The translations under genes were made by a program, and so were the position numbers. Below the pieces are notes generated by a model, which searched no databases, was not told where the DNA came from, and saw only the letters and a list, made by a program, of their open reading frames with translations. 64,000 bases of DNA from Symsagittifera roscoffensis (taxonomy: Eukaryota > Xenacoelomorpha > Acoela > Convolutidae): NCBI RefSeq assembly GCF_963678635.1, contig NC_087063.1, positions 46,170,101-46,234,100 of the forward strand, written 5' to 3'. Shown piece after piece: positions 11,701 to 24,560 of this stretch (positions are counted from its first letter, which is position 1; every line of letters starts with the position of its first letter).

Positions 11701-12950
11701 AAATTACTGGATTATCATAACGACAACGTTGTTAACATGCATTGAAACGCACGTTAATAACATGCCAGTTGTTTATCATGCACAAACAATACAAAAAAAA
11801 TAGGATGACGCTCTTATTTAAATTTAAATAACTATTTTTTAAAAAAATTAACAATTATTTCATTTCTTTAAATACCAAATAATCAATGAACCGGATTGTT
11901 TTCATTTTCCTTAATATTGTAGTGTGTTTTACTAATAATATCTACTGAAAGTTCCATCAAAAACTTTAGGTGGCGCTAGTTTTTAATGCTATTCGTTGGT
12001 TTGGTTTTAAGCTTTTTGCAGCACAGCGATATAATAGATTTCAAATGCTACTTTTTGGTATTCATTGCTTGTGGTTTAGTGTTCAGACTAGCTTTTTTCT
12101 GTCTCCAGCACTGAAGACAAAAATTTAGCCTTCACCGCAAACAATTCGTCAGAAAGTTCTGTCCTTAGTCTGAACACATCAGCTTTTTCCCACTGTTAAA
12201 ACATTTTGCCCCCTCAAATTTTGTCTCTAAAGTCAGAACATGAAACCACAAACTTGACACTTGTCAATCACTCGTGACCCTTCTGTAAGACACGGGGTGC
12301 TAGGTTACTAGACAATCAGTCTGAATAATGTACAGACAGTATGTATTGCTTTTAAAAATCAAAATCAACATTTGCTTCCCTTTATATCTCGTCCCGATCT
12401 TCTACCCTTTTACTAGTGCTTATTTCTTTATAGTTACAAATACATAATAAACTAACTATATCAAAATTAGAATAACAATTTATTCTAAATGGCGAACAGA
12501 GACGAAATTTCTGATCGTTTCCTGGGTTTCTTCTCAACAACTGGGATCTTTATCGTTTCTTGGGTTTCTTCTCAACGATTGGGTTCTGCCTTCCAGTTGC
12601 TCGTTGCTTTTGACACAGCCCAGAACCTCTTTGATCTTCATTGGAAGCCCCAGTCACTCAACGTTCGATTAGCGACTGTTCCATTTGTTACAAAAACTTA
12701 AACCCAACGCGCTAAAACTACACTCATCCCATATTGTCCAAATAAAATTAAATTCGCTTCATTTGATTATTGTACAATTAGTATTAAAACGAAATATCAT
12801 ACATCACCTGTTTAAAAAGCGCCTCTTAGCCAAAAGCAAGAGGTAGAATGTAACAAAACTACGCACTTGTTTTTGTTGTCCGGGAAACACCACTGGGAGG
12901 TGAGCGCTTGTAGTTTCCCATGTCAAAAATCTTTTGCGAAGATAATTTCA
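11700..12950. other. Unassigned non-coding stretch
   Basis: No gene or known element was recognised. At 12,514-12,590 there is a short imperfect tandem duplication of about 38 bp (atcgtttcctgggtttctt and its variant) within a 70-codon open frame at 12,489-12,701. That frame has no recognisable domain and is likely chance. Confidence 0.4.
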
Positions 12951-14210
12951 TCAAAAAAAGACAAAAATGCTAATGATTACATGTTCAAGTTACTTTGATC
13001 AATTTAAAATTAAAATGACCGTTTTCCATAGTATAACCAACTTTCTTTAGCTTCAAAATTTGCCTTCCTTTTAACAGAGAAAAAACTTGAACTTAATACA
13101 ATCAAAAAACCAAACGCGAACAATCTTAATTGAGAGTGAATAAAATTTGAAACTTTTTCTTGAAAAAAACAAAACAAAAAATCACCAATACCTAGATAAA
13201 AGTACTCTTCATTAATTTAATTAAAATATAAACAGGAAATATGAATCAAATACGATGCGTTAAACTGGATCCTTTCTGGAGTGGAGTTTTGGAATAATGA
13301 AAAGTAAGTCTGTTTTAAAAAAATTTACAAAAAGCAGGAAAAATTTGAACTTAATGGGCTCAAAATTGCTCTTTGTGAAAACAAAACTGTTCGACGCTTT
13401 TGTGTCGTGCAGGGAAGTCGTTTCAGCTCTTTTATCTGTTCTTGGCGCAAAATAAAATATGCGCAAAATAAAGACGATTATTAGATTCCAAACAACAATT
13501 TTTCGTCCAAAAAAGGCGCTTTTTGCGCCTTTTTCGAGGCTGTGTCACTAACAAACTCTGAAAAAGCAACACAAACCAAAAATTAAACATAGCTGTACTA
13601 AAAAGCAATAAAAAACCAACAAAACAGAAAAAGTGGCTGAAAAAACTTTTGGTACACAAAACAACACATATCCTATGCACAAGCATGCACAGCGATCATA
13701 TAGACAACCTGCAAGTCTGCTGCAGACGTTAAATATATGATTCTATGGTGATAAGAACAGCTTGAGGTTGAAAACTTCTTCGTGATCAGTTCTTGATTTT
13801 TAAGTACGTCCGGAATATTATTTGAATTGATCTCATGGCTTTCGGTTGACTCTTCAAGGACCAAAAAGTAGAAAGAAGTCACAAAATCCGTATTTTTTTA
13901 TTTGAAAAAACTAAGAATGATCACTAATAAGAGACAACCTTAGAACGTAGCTAACATTAAGTTGGAGAAGAGTCAATGAAGACAAGTAAACAGAAAAATA
14001 TCTAATCACTTATTTTTTGGAAAATCTCAACTTTTGATTTTTCCGAGATAAAGGATGGCCCAAAAGCTCTTTGACTTCCTAGAAAACTTATGATTGACAC
14101 TTTTTTGATCAAAAAAACCTCTGAATTGAGGAAACTGGAGCAATAGGTATAAAAAAAAATTTTCGTTGAAAAACCGAAACACAAAATCCATTTTCAAAAT
14201 CAGAAGTCAA

Positions 14211-14225
14211 TCACGTGTTTCGTGA
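14211..14225. promoter_or_regulatory. Dyad TCACG-N5-CGTGA of the array B module
   Basis: A perfect 5-bp inverted repeat around a 5-base spacer lies upstream of the TATA-like site. The same dyad is at 15,364-15,378 and 16,654-16,668, and survives in variant form in solo copies outside the array (atttttcgtgacc near 26,981 and 30,067). Retention of both arms in diverged copies suggests a protein-binding site or a structural element, though this is unproven. Confidence 0.35.
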
Positions 14226-15532
14226 CGTTTACACTTTTCTAGTTCGACAGTGAACTTGCCTGACTCTTAACATGAAAATTGTGATTTGAAAAAATTTAAA
14301 GTCAAGCCGCTAAAATCTCAATTAAGCGTGAAAAGATTTTGAAACTACTTCTTGAAAAACAAAACAAACACCCACACCTATATAAAAAAACTCTTCATTA
14401 CCCTTATAAACAATTCAACACAAGTTACGAATCAACGAAAGTGCGCTAAAATTGGACCCATTCTGATGTGGAAATTTGGAATAAAAAAATTTAAGTCTGT
14501 TGTAATAACAATAATGAAAGGCCGAAAAAATTTGAACTTAATGGGCTCAAAAGTGCTCTTTGTGAAAACAAGACTGTTCGACAATTTTTTGATGGTATTT
14601 TCAGCAATTTCATCTGTTCATGGCGCAAAATAAAGATAATTATTAGATTCCAAACAACAGTTTTTCGTCCAAAAAACGCACTTTTTGCGCCTTTTTCGAG
14701 GCTGTGTCACCAACTAACTCTGAAAAAGCAACACGACCCAAAAATTAAACATAGCTGTGCTAAAAAGCAATAAAAAATTAACAGAACAAAAATGGGCTGA
14801 AAAAAAAGTTTGGTACACAAAAAACAACACATCCTATGCAAAAGCATGCACAGCAAACAACCTGCAAGTCAGCTGCAGACGTTAAATATATGATTCTATG
14901 GTGATAAGAACAGCTTGAGGTTAAAAACTTCTTCGTATTCAGTTCTAAGTGCGTCCGGAAGGTTAATCGAAATGATCTCATGGCTACCAGTTAACTCTAC
15001 AAGGATCAAGACATAGAAAAAAGTCAAAAATCCCTGCAACTTTATTTGAAAAACTATGAATGATCACTAATGGGAGATAACTTTAGAACGTAGCTAACAT
15101 TAAGTTGGAGAAGAGTCAATGAAGGCAATTAAACAGAAAAATATCTACTGACTTGTTTTTTTGGAAAATCTCAACTTTTCATTTTTCCGAGAAAAATGAT
15201 GGCCTAAAAGCTCTTTGAGTTTTTAGAAAAGCTTATGATTGACAATTTTTTTGATTAGAAAAAACCCGAATTGAGGAAACTGCACCAATAGATATAAAAA
15301 AAAATTTTCGATTTTCGCTTGAAAAACCCTTACATAAAATCCATTTTCAAAATCAGAAGTCAATCACGTATTTCGTGACCTATACACTTTTACTCTGCGA
15401 CAGTGACGTTGCCTAACTTTTAACAGAGGAAAAAATCTGATTTTAAAAGATCAAAAGTCAAGCCGCTCAAATCTCAATTGAGCGTGAATAAATTTAGCAA
15501 CTATTTCTTGAAAAACAAAAAAATCACCCATA

Positions 15533-15545
15533 CCTATATAAAAGT
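15533..15545 (+). promoter_or_regulatory. TATA-box-like site, representative array B unit
   Basis: The motif cctatataaaag is followed about 12 bp later by a conserved cttcattaccctt block, where an initiator could lie. Equivalent sites are at 14,377, 16,815, 18,101, 19,274, 20,447 and 22,712. The sites at 13,191 (cctagataaaag) and 21,587 (actatctaaaa) are mutated. The match to a TATA box is good, but no downstream gene product was identified, so a promoter function is inference. Confidence 0.4.
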
Positions 15546-16084
15546 ACTCTTCATTACCCTTATTAACAATTCAACAAATATTACGATTCAATGAAGGTGG
15601 GTTAAAATTGGACCCATTCTGATGTGGAAATTTGGAAAAATGAAATTTAAGTCTGTTGTAATAACAATTACGAAGAGCAAAGGGCTCAAATTGAAACTTA
15701 ATGGGTTCAAAATTGCTCTTTGTGAAAACAAGACTGTTCGACATTTTTTTGATGGTCTTTTAAGCGGTTTCATCTGTTGATGGCGCAAACTAAAGACTGC
15801 GCAAAATAAAGACGATTATAAGATTTCAAACAATTTTTCGTCCAAAAAACGCACTTTTTGCGCCTTTTTCGACGCTGCATCACCAACTAACTCTGAAAAA
15901 GCAACATAACCCAAGAATTATACATAGCTGTTCTAAAAAGCAATACAAAACCAACAGAACAGGAGTGGCTGATAAAGTTTTGGTACACAAAACAAAACCC
16001 ATATCCTATGCACAAGCATGCACAGCGATCATATAGACATCCTGCAAGTCTGCTGCAGTCGTTAAATATATGATTCTATGGTGA

Positions 16085-16290
16085 TAAGAACAGCTTGATG
16101 TTAAAAACTTCTACGTTATCAGTTCTTCATTTTTAAGTACGTCCGCAATATAATCAAATTGATCTCATGGCTACAATAGGTTAAAAACTTCTACAATATC
16201 GGTTGAGGTTAAAAACTTCTACGTTATCGGTTCTTCATTTTTAAGTACGTCCGCAATATAATCAAATTGATCTCATGGCTACCAGTTGAC
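16085..16290. repeat. Local tandem duplication inside array B units
   Basis: The block ggttaaaaacttctacgtta through aattgatctcatggctac is repeated within the unit, which explains why the units at 15,533-16,815 and 16,815-18,101 are about 110 bp longer than the others. The same arrangement recurs at about 17,375-17,565, so the duplicated form was copied together with the unit. Confidence 0.7.
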
Positions 16291-19200
16291 TCTTGAAGGA
16301 TCAAAACATAGAAAAGAAGCCAAAAATCCCTGCTAATTTATTTGAAAAAACTATGAAAGATCACAAATGGGAGACAACTTTAGAACGTAGCTAACATTAA
16401 GTTGGAGATGAGTCAATGAAGGCAAGTAAACAGAAAAATATCTACTGACTTGTTTTGTGGAAAATCTCAACTTTTCATTTTTCCGAGAAAAAACGATGGC
16501 CTAAAAGCTCTTTGAGTTTCTAGAAAAGCTTACGATTGACAATTTTTTTGATTAGAAAAAACCCGAATTTAGGAAACTGCACCAATAGGTATAGAAAAAA
16601 AATTTCGCTTGAAAAACCCTTACATAAAATTCATTTTCAAAATCAGAAGTCAATCACGTATTTCGTGACCTATACACTTTTACTCTTCGACAGTGAAGTT
16701 GCCTAACTTTTAACAGAGGAAAAAATCTGATTTTAAAAGATCAAAAGTCAAGCCGCTCAAATCTCAATTGAGCGTGAATAAAATATTTCTTGAAAAACAA
16801 AAAAATCACCCATACCTATATAAAAGTACTCTTCATTACCCGTATTAACAATTCAACAAATATTACGATTCAATGAAGGTGGGTTAAAATTGGACCCATT
16901 CTGATGTGGAAATTTGGAAAAATGAAATTTAAGTCTGTTGTAATAACAATTACGAAGAGCAATGGGCTCAAATTGAAACTTAATGGGCTCGAAATTGCTC
17001 TTTGTGAAAACAAGACTGTTCGACAATTTTTTGATGGTCTTTTAAGCGGTTTCATCTGTTGATGGCGCAAACTAAAGACTGCGCAAAATAAAGACGATTA
17101 TAAGATTTCAAACAATTTTTCGTCCAAAAAACGCACTTTTTGCGCCTTTTTCGACGCTGCGTCACCAAATAACTCTGAAAAAGCAACACAACCCAAAAAT
17201 TAAACCTAGCTGTTCTAAAAAGCAATACAAAACCAACATAACGGGAGTGGCTGATAAAATTTTGGTACACAAAACAAAACACATATCCTATGCACAAGCA
17301 TGCACAGCGATCATATAGACATCCTGCAAGTCTGCTGCAGTCGTTAAATATATGATTCTATGGTGATAAGAACAGCTTGAGCTTAAAAACTTACAAGTTA
17401 TCGGTTCTTAATTTTTAAGTACGTCCGTAATATAATCAAATTGATCTCATCGCTACATTAGGTTAAAAACTTCTACGTTATATGTTGAGGTTAAAAACTT
17501 CTACGTTATCGGTTCTTCATTTTTAAGTACGTCCGCAATAAAATCAAATTGATCTCATGGCTACCAGTTGACTCTTGAAGGATCAAAACATAGAAAAAAG
17601 GCAAAAACCCCTGCTAATTTATTTGAAAAAACTATGAATGATCACAAATGGGAGACAACTTTAGAACGTAGCAATCATTTAATTGGAGAAGAGTTAATGA
17701 AGGCAAGTAAACAGAAAATTATCTAATAACTTGTTTTTTTTTGAAAAACCTGAACTTTCGATTTTCGAGTAAAAGGATGGCCTAAACGCTCTTTGACTTT
17801 GTAGAAAAACTTATGATTGACACTTTTTTGATTAAAAAAACACCGAATTGAGGAAACTGGAGCAATGATATAAAAAAAATTTTCGCTTGAAAAACCGATA
17901 CAAAAAATCCATTTTCAAAATCAGAAGTCAATCAAATGTTTCGTGACCTTTATAATTTTCCTGTTCGACAGTGAACTTGCCTGACTTTAAACAGAGGAAA
18001 AAAGTGATTTTAAAAAAATCAAAAGTCAAGCCGCACAAATCTCAATTGAGCATGAATAAATTTAGAAACCATTTCTTAAAAAACAAAAAAACCACCCATA
18101 CCTATATAAAAGAGCTCTTCATTACCTTTATTATCAATTCAAAAGAAATTACGAATCAATGAAGGTGCGCTAAATTGGACCCATTCGGATGTGGAAATTT
18201 AGAACAATGAAATTAAAATCTGTTGAAATAACAATTACGAAAAGCAGGAAAAAATTGAACTTAATGGGATAAAACAGCTTTTTGTGAAAACAAGATTGCT
18301 CGACAATCTTTTCATAGTCTTTCAGCGATTTCATCTATTCATGGCGCAAACGAAGACTGCGCAAAATAAAGACGATTATTAGAATCCCAACAACAATTTT
18401 TCGTCTAAAAAAACGCACTTTTTGAGCCTTTTTTGAGACTGTGTCACCAACTAACCCTGAAAAAGCAACACAGCCAAAAATTAAACCTAGCTGTACTAAA
18501 AACCAAAAAAAAAAACAGAACAGGAAAAGTAGATGAAAAAAAAATTGCTAAAAAAAACAACACATATCCTATGCACAAGCATGCACAGCGAACATAAAGA
18601 CATCCTGCAAGTCTGCTGCAGACGTTAAATATATGATTATATGGTGATAAGAACAGATTGAGGTTAAAAACTTCTTCGTGATCAGTTCTTCATTTTTAAG
18701 TACGTCTGGAATATTTTTTGAAATGATCTCATGGCTTTCGGTTGACTCTTCAAGGATCAAAACGTAGAAAAAAGTCAAATACTCCCTATTTTTTATTTGA
18801 AAGAACTATGAATGATCACTAATGGGAGACAACTTTAGAACGAAGCTATCATTATGTTGGAGAAGAGTTAATGACGGCAAGTAAACAGAAAAATATCTAA
18901 TGACTTGTTTTTTTGAAAAACCTGAACTTTCGATTTTCGAGTAAAAGGATGGCCTAAACGCTCTTTGACTTTCTAGAAAAACTTATGATTGACACTTTTT
19001 TGATTAAAAAAACACCGAATTGAGGAAACTGGAGCAATGATATAAAAAAAAATTTCGCTTGAAAAACCGATACAAAAAATCCATTTTCAAAATCAGATAT
19101 CAATCACATTTTTCGTGACCTTTATAATTTTCCTGTTCGACAGTGAACTTGCCTGACTTTAAACAGAGGAAAAAAAGTGATTTTAAAAAAATCAAAAGTC

Positions 19201-22200
19201 AAGCCGCACAAATCTCAATTGAGCATGAATAAATTTAGAAACCATTTCTTAAAAAACAAAAAAACCACCCATACCTATATAAAAGAGCTCTTCATTACCT
19301 TTATTAACATTTCAAAAGAAGTTACGAATCAATGAAGGTGCGCTAAATGGGACCCATTCGGATGTGGAAATATAGAACAATTAAATTAAAATCTGTTGAA
19401 ATAACAATTACGAAAAGCAGGAAAAAATTGAACTTAATGGGATAAAACAGCTTTTTGTGAAAACAAGATTGCTCGACAATCTTTTCATAGTCTTTCAGCG
19501 ATTTCATCTATTCATGGCGCAAACGAAGACTGCGCAAAATAAAGACGATTATTATAATCCCAACAACAATTTTTCGTCTAAAAAAACGCACTTTTTGAGC
19601 CTTTTTTGAGACTGTGTCACCAACTAATCCTGAAAAAGCAACACAACCCAAAAAATAAACCTAGCTGTACTAAAAACTAAAAAAAAACAACATAACAGGA
19701 AAAGTAGATGAAAAAAAATTGCTAAACAAAACAACACATATCCTATGCACAAGCATGCACAGCGAACATAAAGACATCCTGCAAGTCTGCTGCAGACGTT
19801 AAATATATGATTATATGGTGATAAGAACAGATTGAGGTTAAAAACTTCTTCGTGATCAGTTCTTCATTTTTAAGTACGTCTGGAATATTTTTTGAAATGA
19901 TCTCATGGCTTTCGGTTGACTCTTCAAGGATCAAAACGTAGAAAAAAGTCAAATATTCCCTATTTTTTATTTGAAAGAACTATGAATGATCACTAATGGA
20001 AGACAACTTTAGAACGTAGCTAACATTAATTTGGAGAAGAGTTAATGACGGCAAGTAAACAGAAAAATATCTAATGACTTGTTTTTTTGAAAAATCTCAA
20101 ACTTTTGATTTTCCGAAGAAAAAGATGGCCTGAAAGCTTTTTGACTTTCTAGAAAAACTTATGTTTGACACTTTTTTGATTAAAAAACCCAAATTAAGGA
20201 AACAGGAGCAATAGGTCTAAAAAAATTTTTCGCTTGAAAAACCGATCCAAAAATCCATTTTCAAAATCAGAACTGAATCACGTTTTTCGTGACCTTTACT
20301 ATTTTCCTGTTCGACAGTGAACTTGCCTGACTTTAAACGGAGGAAAAACAGTGATTTTAAAAAATCAAAAGTCAAGCCGCACAAATCTCAATTGAGCATG
20401 AATAAATTTAGAAACCATTTCTTAAAAAACAAAAAAACCACCCATACCTATATAAAAGAGCTCTTCATTACCTTTATTATCAATTCAAAAGAAATTACGA
20501 ATCAATGAAGGTGCGCTAAATTGGACCCATTCGGATGTGGAAATTTAGAACAATGAAATTAAAATCTGTTGAAATAACAATTACGAAAAGCAGGAAAAAA
20601 TTGAACTTAATGGGATAAAACAGCTTTTTGTGAAAACAAGATTGCTCGACAATCTTTTCATAGTCTTTCAGCGATTTCATCTATTCATGGCGCAAACGAA
20701 GACTGCGCAAAATAAAGACGATTATTAGAATCCCAACAACAATTTTTCGTCTAAAAAAACGCACTTTTTTTTTTTTTTAGACTGTGTCACCAACTAACCC
20801 TGAAAAAGCAACACAGCCCAAAAAATTAAACATAGCTGTACTAAAAAGCAATGAAAAACCAACAGAACAGTAAAAAAGGCTGAAAAAAAAATTTTGTTAA
20901 CAAAACACAACACATATCCTATTCACAAGCATGCACCGCGAACATAAAGACATCCTGCAACAGCTTGAGGTTAAAAACTTCTTCGTGATCAGTGCTTCAT
21001 TTTTAAGTACGTCTGGAATATTATTTGAAATGATCTGATGGCTTTCGGTTGACTCTTAAAGGATAAAAACGTAGAAAAAAGTCAAATATTCCCTATTTTT
21101 TATTTGAAAGAACTATGAATGATCACTAATGGAAGACAACTTTAGAACGTAGCTAACATTAAGTTGGAGAAGAGTCAATGAAGACAAGTAAACAGAAAAA
21201 TATCTAATGACTTGTTTTTTTGAAAAACCTCAACTTTTGATTTTCCGCAGAAAAAGATGGCCTAAAAGCTCTTTGACTTTCTAGAAAAACTTATGATTGA
21301 CACTTTTTTTGATTAAAAAACCCAAATTAAGAAAACTGGAGCAATAGGTCTAAAAAAATTTTTCGCTTGAAAAACCGATCCAAAAATCAATTTTCAAAAT
21401 CAGAACTCAATCACATTTTTTGTGACCTTTACACATTTCCTGTTCGACAGTGAACTTGCCTGACTTTAAACGGAGAAAAAAAGTGATTTTGAAAAATCAG
21501 AAGTCAAAAACTCAAGCCGCACAAATCTCAATTGAGCATGAATAAATTTTCAAACTATTTCTTGAAAAACAAAAAAATCACCCATAACTATCTAAAAAAG
21601 CTTTTCATTACCTTTATTAACCATTCAACAGAAATTAGGAATCAAGGAAGGTGCGCTAAAATTTGACCCATTCTGATGTGGAAACTTGGAAAAATGAAAA
21701 GTAGGTCTGTTGTAATAACAATTACGAAAAGCCGGAAATATTAGAACTTCATGGGCTCAAAATTGCTTTTTGCGAAAACAAGACTGTTCGACATTTTTTC
21801 GATAGTCATTTGAACAAATTTATCTGTTCATAGCGCAAAAAAACAAAGACGTTTATTAGATTCCAAACAACAATTTTTCGTCCAAAAAAGCACTTTTTGC
21901 GCCTTTTTCGAGGCTGTGTCACCAAGTAACTCTGAAAAAGCAACACAACCCAACAATTAAACATAGCTGTACTAGAAAGCAAGGAAAAACCAACAGAACA
22001 GGAAAAAAGCTGAAAAAAATTTTGGTACACAAAACACAACACATATCCTATGCACAAGCATGCACAGCGATCATATAGACATCCTGCAAGTCTGCTGCAG
22101 ACGTTAAATATATGATTCTATGATAAGAACAGCTTGAGGTTAAAAAATTCTTCGTGTTCAGTTCTTCACTTTCAAGTACGCCCGGAATGATAATCGATGT

Positions 22201-23789
22201 GATCTCATGATGGCTACCAGTTGACTCTTCAAGGATCAAAACTTAGAAAAAAGTCAAAAACTCACTGCTATTTTATTTGAAAAAACTGAATGATCACTAA
22301 TGGGAGACAACTTTGGAACACCACTACCATTTAGTTGAAGAAGAGTCAAGGAAGGCAAGTTAACAGAGAAATATCTAATGACTTGTTTTTTGAAAAATCT
22401 CAACTTTTGTTTTTCCGAAAAAAAGGATGGCCTAAAAGCTCTTTGACTTGCTAGAAAAACTTACGATCGACACTTTTATGATTAAAAAACCCTAATTGAC
22501 AAAACTGAAGCAATCGTTAGAAAAAAATTTCGCTGAAAAAACGGATATATAAAATTGATTCTCAAAAATAGATGTCAATTACGTGTTTCGTTACCTTTAC
22601 ACTTGAGGACAAACAGTAAATTCAAAAAAAGAAAGTCAAGCCGCAAAAAATCTCAATTGAGCGTGAATAAATTTTAAAACTTTTTCTTGAAAAACAAAAA
22701 AAGAGCCCATACCTATATAAAAGTACTCTTCATTACCCTTAATAACAATTCAACAAGTTATGAATCAATGAAAGTGCACTAAAACGAACCCATTCTGAAA
22801 TGGAATTTTGGAATAAAGAATTTTATTTCTGTTTTAATAATGGTTTCAAAAGGCACTAAAATTTGAACTCAATGGGCTCAAAAGTGCTCTTTGTGAATAC
22901 AAAATTGTTTGGCAAGTTTTTGATGTGTATGGAAGTATTTTCAGCTCTTTCATCTGTTCTTGGTGCAAAATAAAGAGTTGCAAAATAGGACGATTAACAA
23001 TTTTTCTTCCAAAAATGCGCTTTTTGCGCCTTTTTCGAGGTTCTTACAGTAAAATGCAACACGACCCGAAAATTGAACGTAGCTTTACTACAAGCAATAA
23101 CAAATAGAAAAATGGCTTGAAAAAATTTTTCTTACACAAAAAACACATGCTATGCACAAGCATGCACAGCGAACGTATACACATCCTGCAAATCTGCTGC
23201 AGGCTTTAAATATATGATGACGCGGTGTCTACATCAGCTTTAGGTTAAAAACGTGATGAGTTCTTCACCTTTAAATACGCCCCGAATATCATATGAATTG
23301 ATCTCATAGCTTTCGGTTGACTCTTCAAGGATCAAAACGAAGGAAAAAACCAAAACTCCGAATTTTTTTATTTAAAAAAACAATGAATGACCAATTATGG
23401 GGGGCAATAATAGAAAGTAGGTGACATTTAGTTGGAGAAGAGTGGATGAAAGCAATTAAACAGGGAAATATCTAATCCCTTCTTTTTTGAAAAAGACTTT
23501 TGACTTTCCGAGAAAAAAGATGGTTTAAAAGGTCTTTGAATTTCTGGAAGAAAAAAAATTCACACTTATTTGATAATCCTAATTGAGAAAACTGGATCAT
23601 GATGTACAAATTTTTTACGCTTGAAAACCTGATACTTAAATTCTATTTTCAAAATTAGAAGTCAATCACGTGTTTTGCTACCTTTTCACTTCACCAGCTC
23701 GATAGTTGATTTTGCTTGCTTTTTTTTAAAGAAAAGATCCGAACCGAAAAAAAATCATCGCGACATATTCAAGAGTTTGAACTACGTTC

Positions 23790-24340
23790 ATCGACTCTTA
23801 AAGAGTAGTACATTTTTACTTTTTAAAGTAGTACATTTTTACTTTTTTCAAGCACAAAAACTATAATTAACTCTACATATCGCTGTCCTCACAAGAAAGT
23901 AAAATTTTGTAATATTACTTTTGTAAAGCGTATTCGTCGTTTTTTATTGTCTCTAACAAAATTTAAGATATTACGTTTTGAATGTAATAAAGAGTGCAAG
24001 TTAGGTTTGCAAGTTAGGTTAGGAAGTTATTTGCAAGTTAGGTTAGGAAAAATCGCACTGAAACACCAACGCTTACAATCTCCGCTAGTGTAAGGATTGA
24101 AACGAATACGTTTACGACAACAGGATTAAAGAACATTTATAAGCATATTCCTTATATGTAGTCTGAAATACCTGAGTTGCTTGCACAGTAGTGAGATCTC
24201 CACGTTTTTTTTTTAAATTGACGTGAAGCAGGTAAAAGATAGAGGTAAAATGATAGAGGGATGTCACGCTGGAGATATTTCTACCCATCAGAAACGTCTA
24301 AAACCGTAACCTAAGTCAAACAACAGTTGGAAAAATTAAG
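23790..24340. other. Unassigned stretch with short repeats
   Basis: At 23,803-23,850 the sequence aagtagtacatttttactttt is present twice in tandem. At 24,001-24,055 gcaagttaggttagg-like words occur three times. No gene was recognised. Confidence 0.5.
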
Positions 24341-24560
24341 GAGACAAAAGTATTTTTTGAAAAACTATGATTTTCGAAACAAATATATCACCATGCAGCT
24401 GTATATAATTGCTGTTTGTGAGAAAATTGAAGCAGTCTGCAAAATTTTTATTTGTTAGAAAATCCAAAACATTATAATTAATTTTTGAAGTTTGAAGTCA
24501 AGGGCGTTTTTGCCGCCATTTGCACGTTTGATATCTGAGAGCTCAAACCAATTTTCCTAA
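24340..24560 (+). repeat. Possible very decayed solo copy of the array B module
   Basis: The order gaaaaactatgattttcg, gagaaaattgaagcag, gaagtttgaagtcaagggcg follows that of the module, but identity is low by eye. It could be chance in A+T-rich DNA. Confidence 0.25.

Larger units (their letters stand above)
12950..23790. repeat. Tandem array B (about 1.13-1.29 kb units, nine copies plus edges)
   Basis: The landmark cctatataaaag or a variant lies at 13,191, 14,377, 15,533, 16,815, 18,101, 19,274, 20,447, 21,587 and 22,712, giving spacings of 1,125-1,286 bp. A degenerate tenth copy of the landmark region sits near 23,757. Each unit also carries a TCACG-N5-CGTGA dyad, a CTCAATTGAG-type palindrome upstream of the TATA-like site, and a block with tatgcacaagcatgcacagc downstream. 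Short open frames recur on both strands (for example 69 codons on the minus strand at 18,569-18,778 and 19,743-19,952) but show no known domain. I read the array as a satellite built from a promoter-like module plus about 700 bp of other sequence. Confidence 0.9.

Noticed and set aside
18569-18778. Recurring 69-codon minus-strand frame in array B as a gene
   Set aside because: It recurs because the units are near-identical repeats. It has no recognisable domain, and other units interrupt or alter it.
12950-23790. CRISPR array or rDNA spacer as an explanation for array B
   Set aside because: The units are over 1 kb, are conserved throughout rather than alternating with unique spacers, and contain no rRNA sequence.
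24001-24055. TTAGG-like words resembling an arthropod telomere repeat
   Set aside because: There are only a few imperfect copies mixed with other words, far too few for a telomeric tract.
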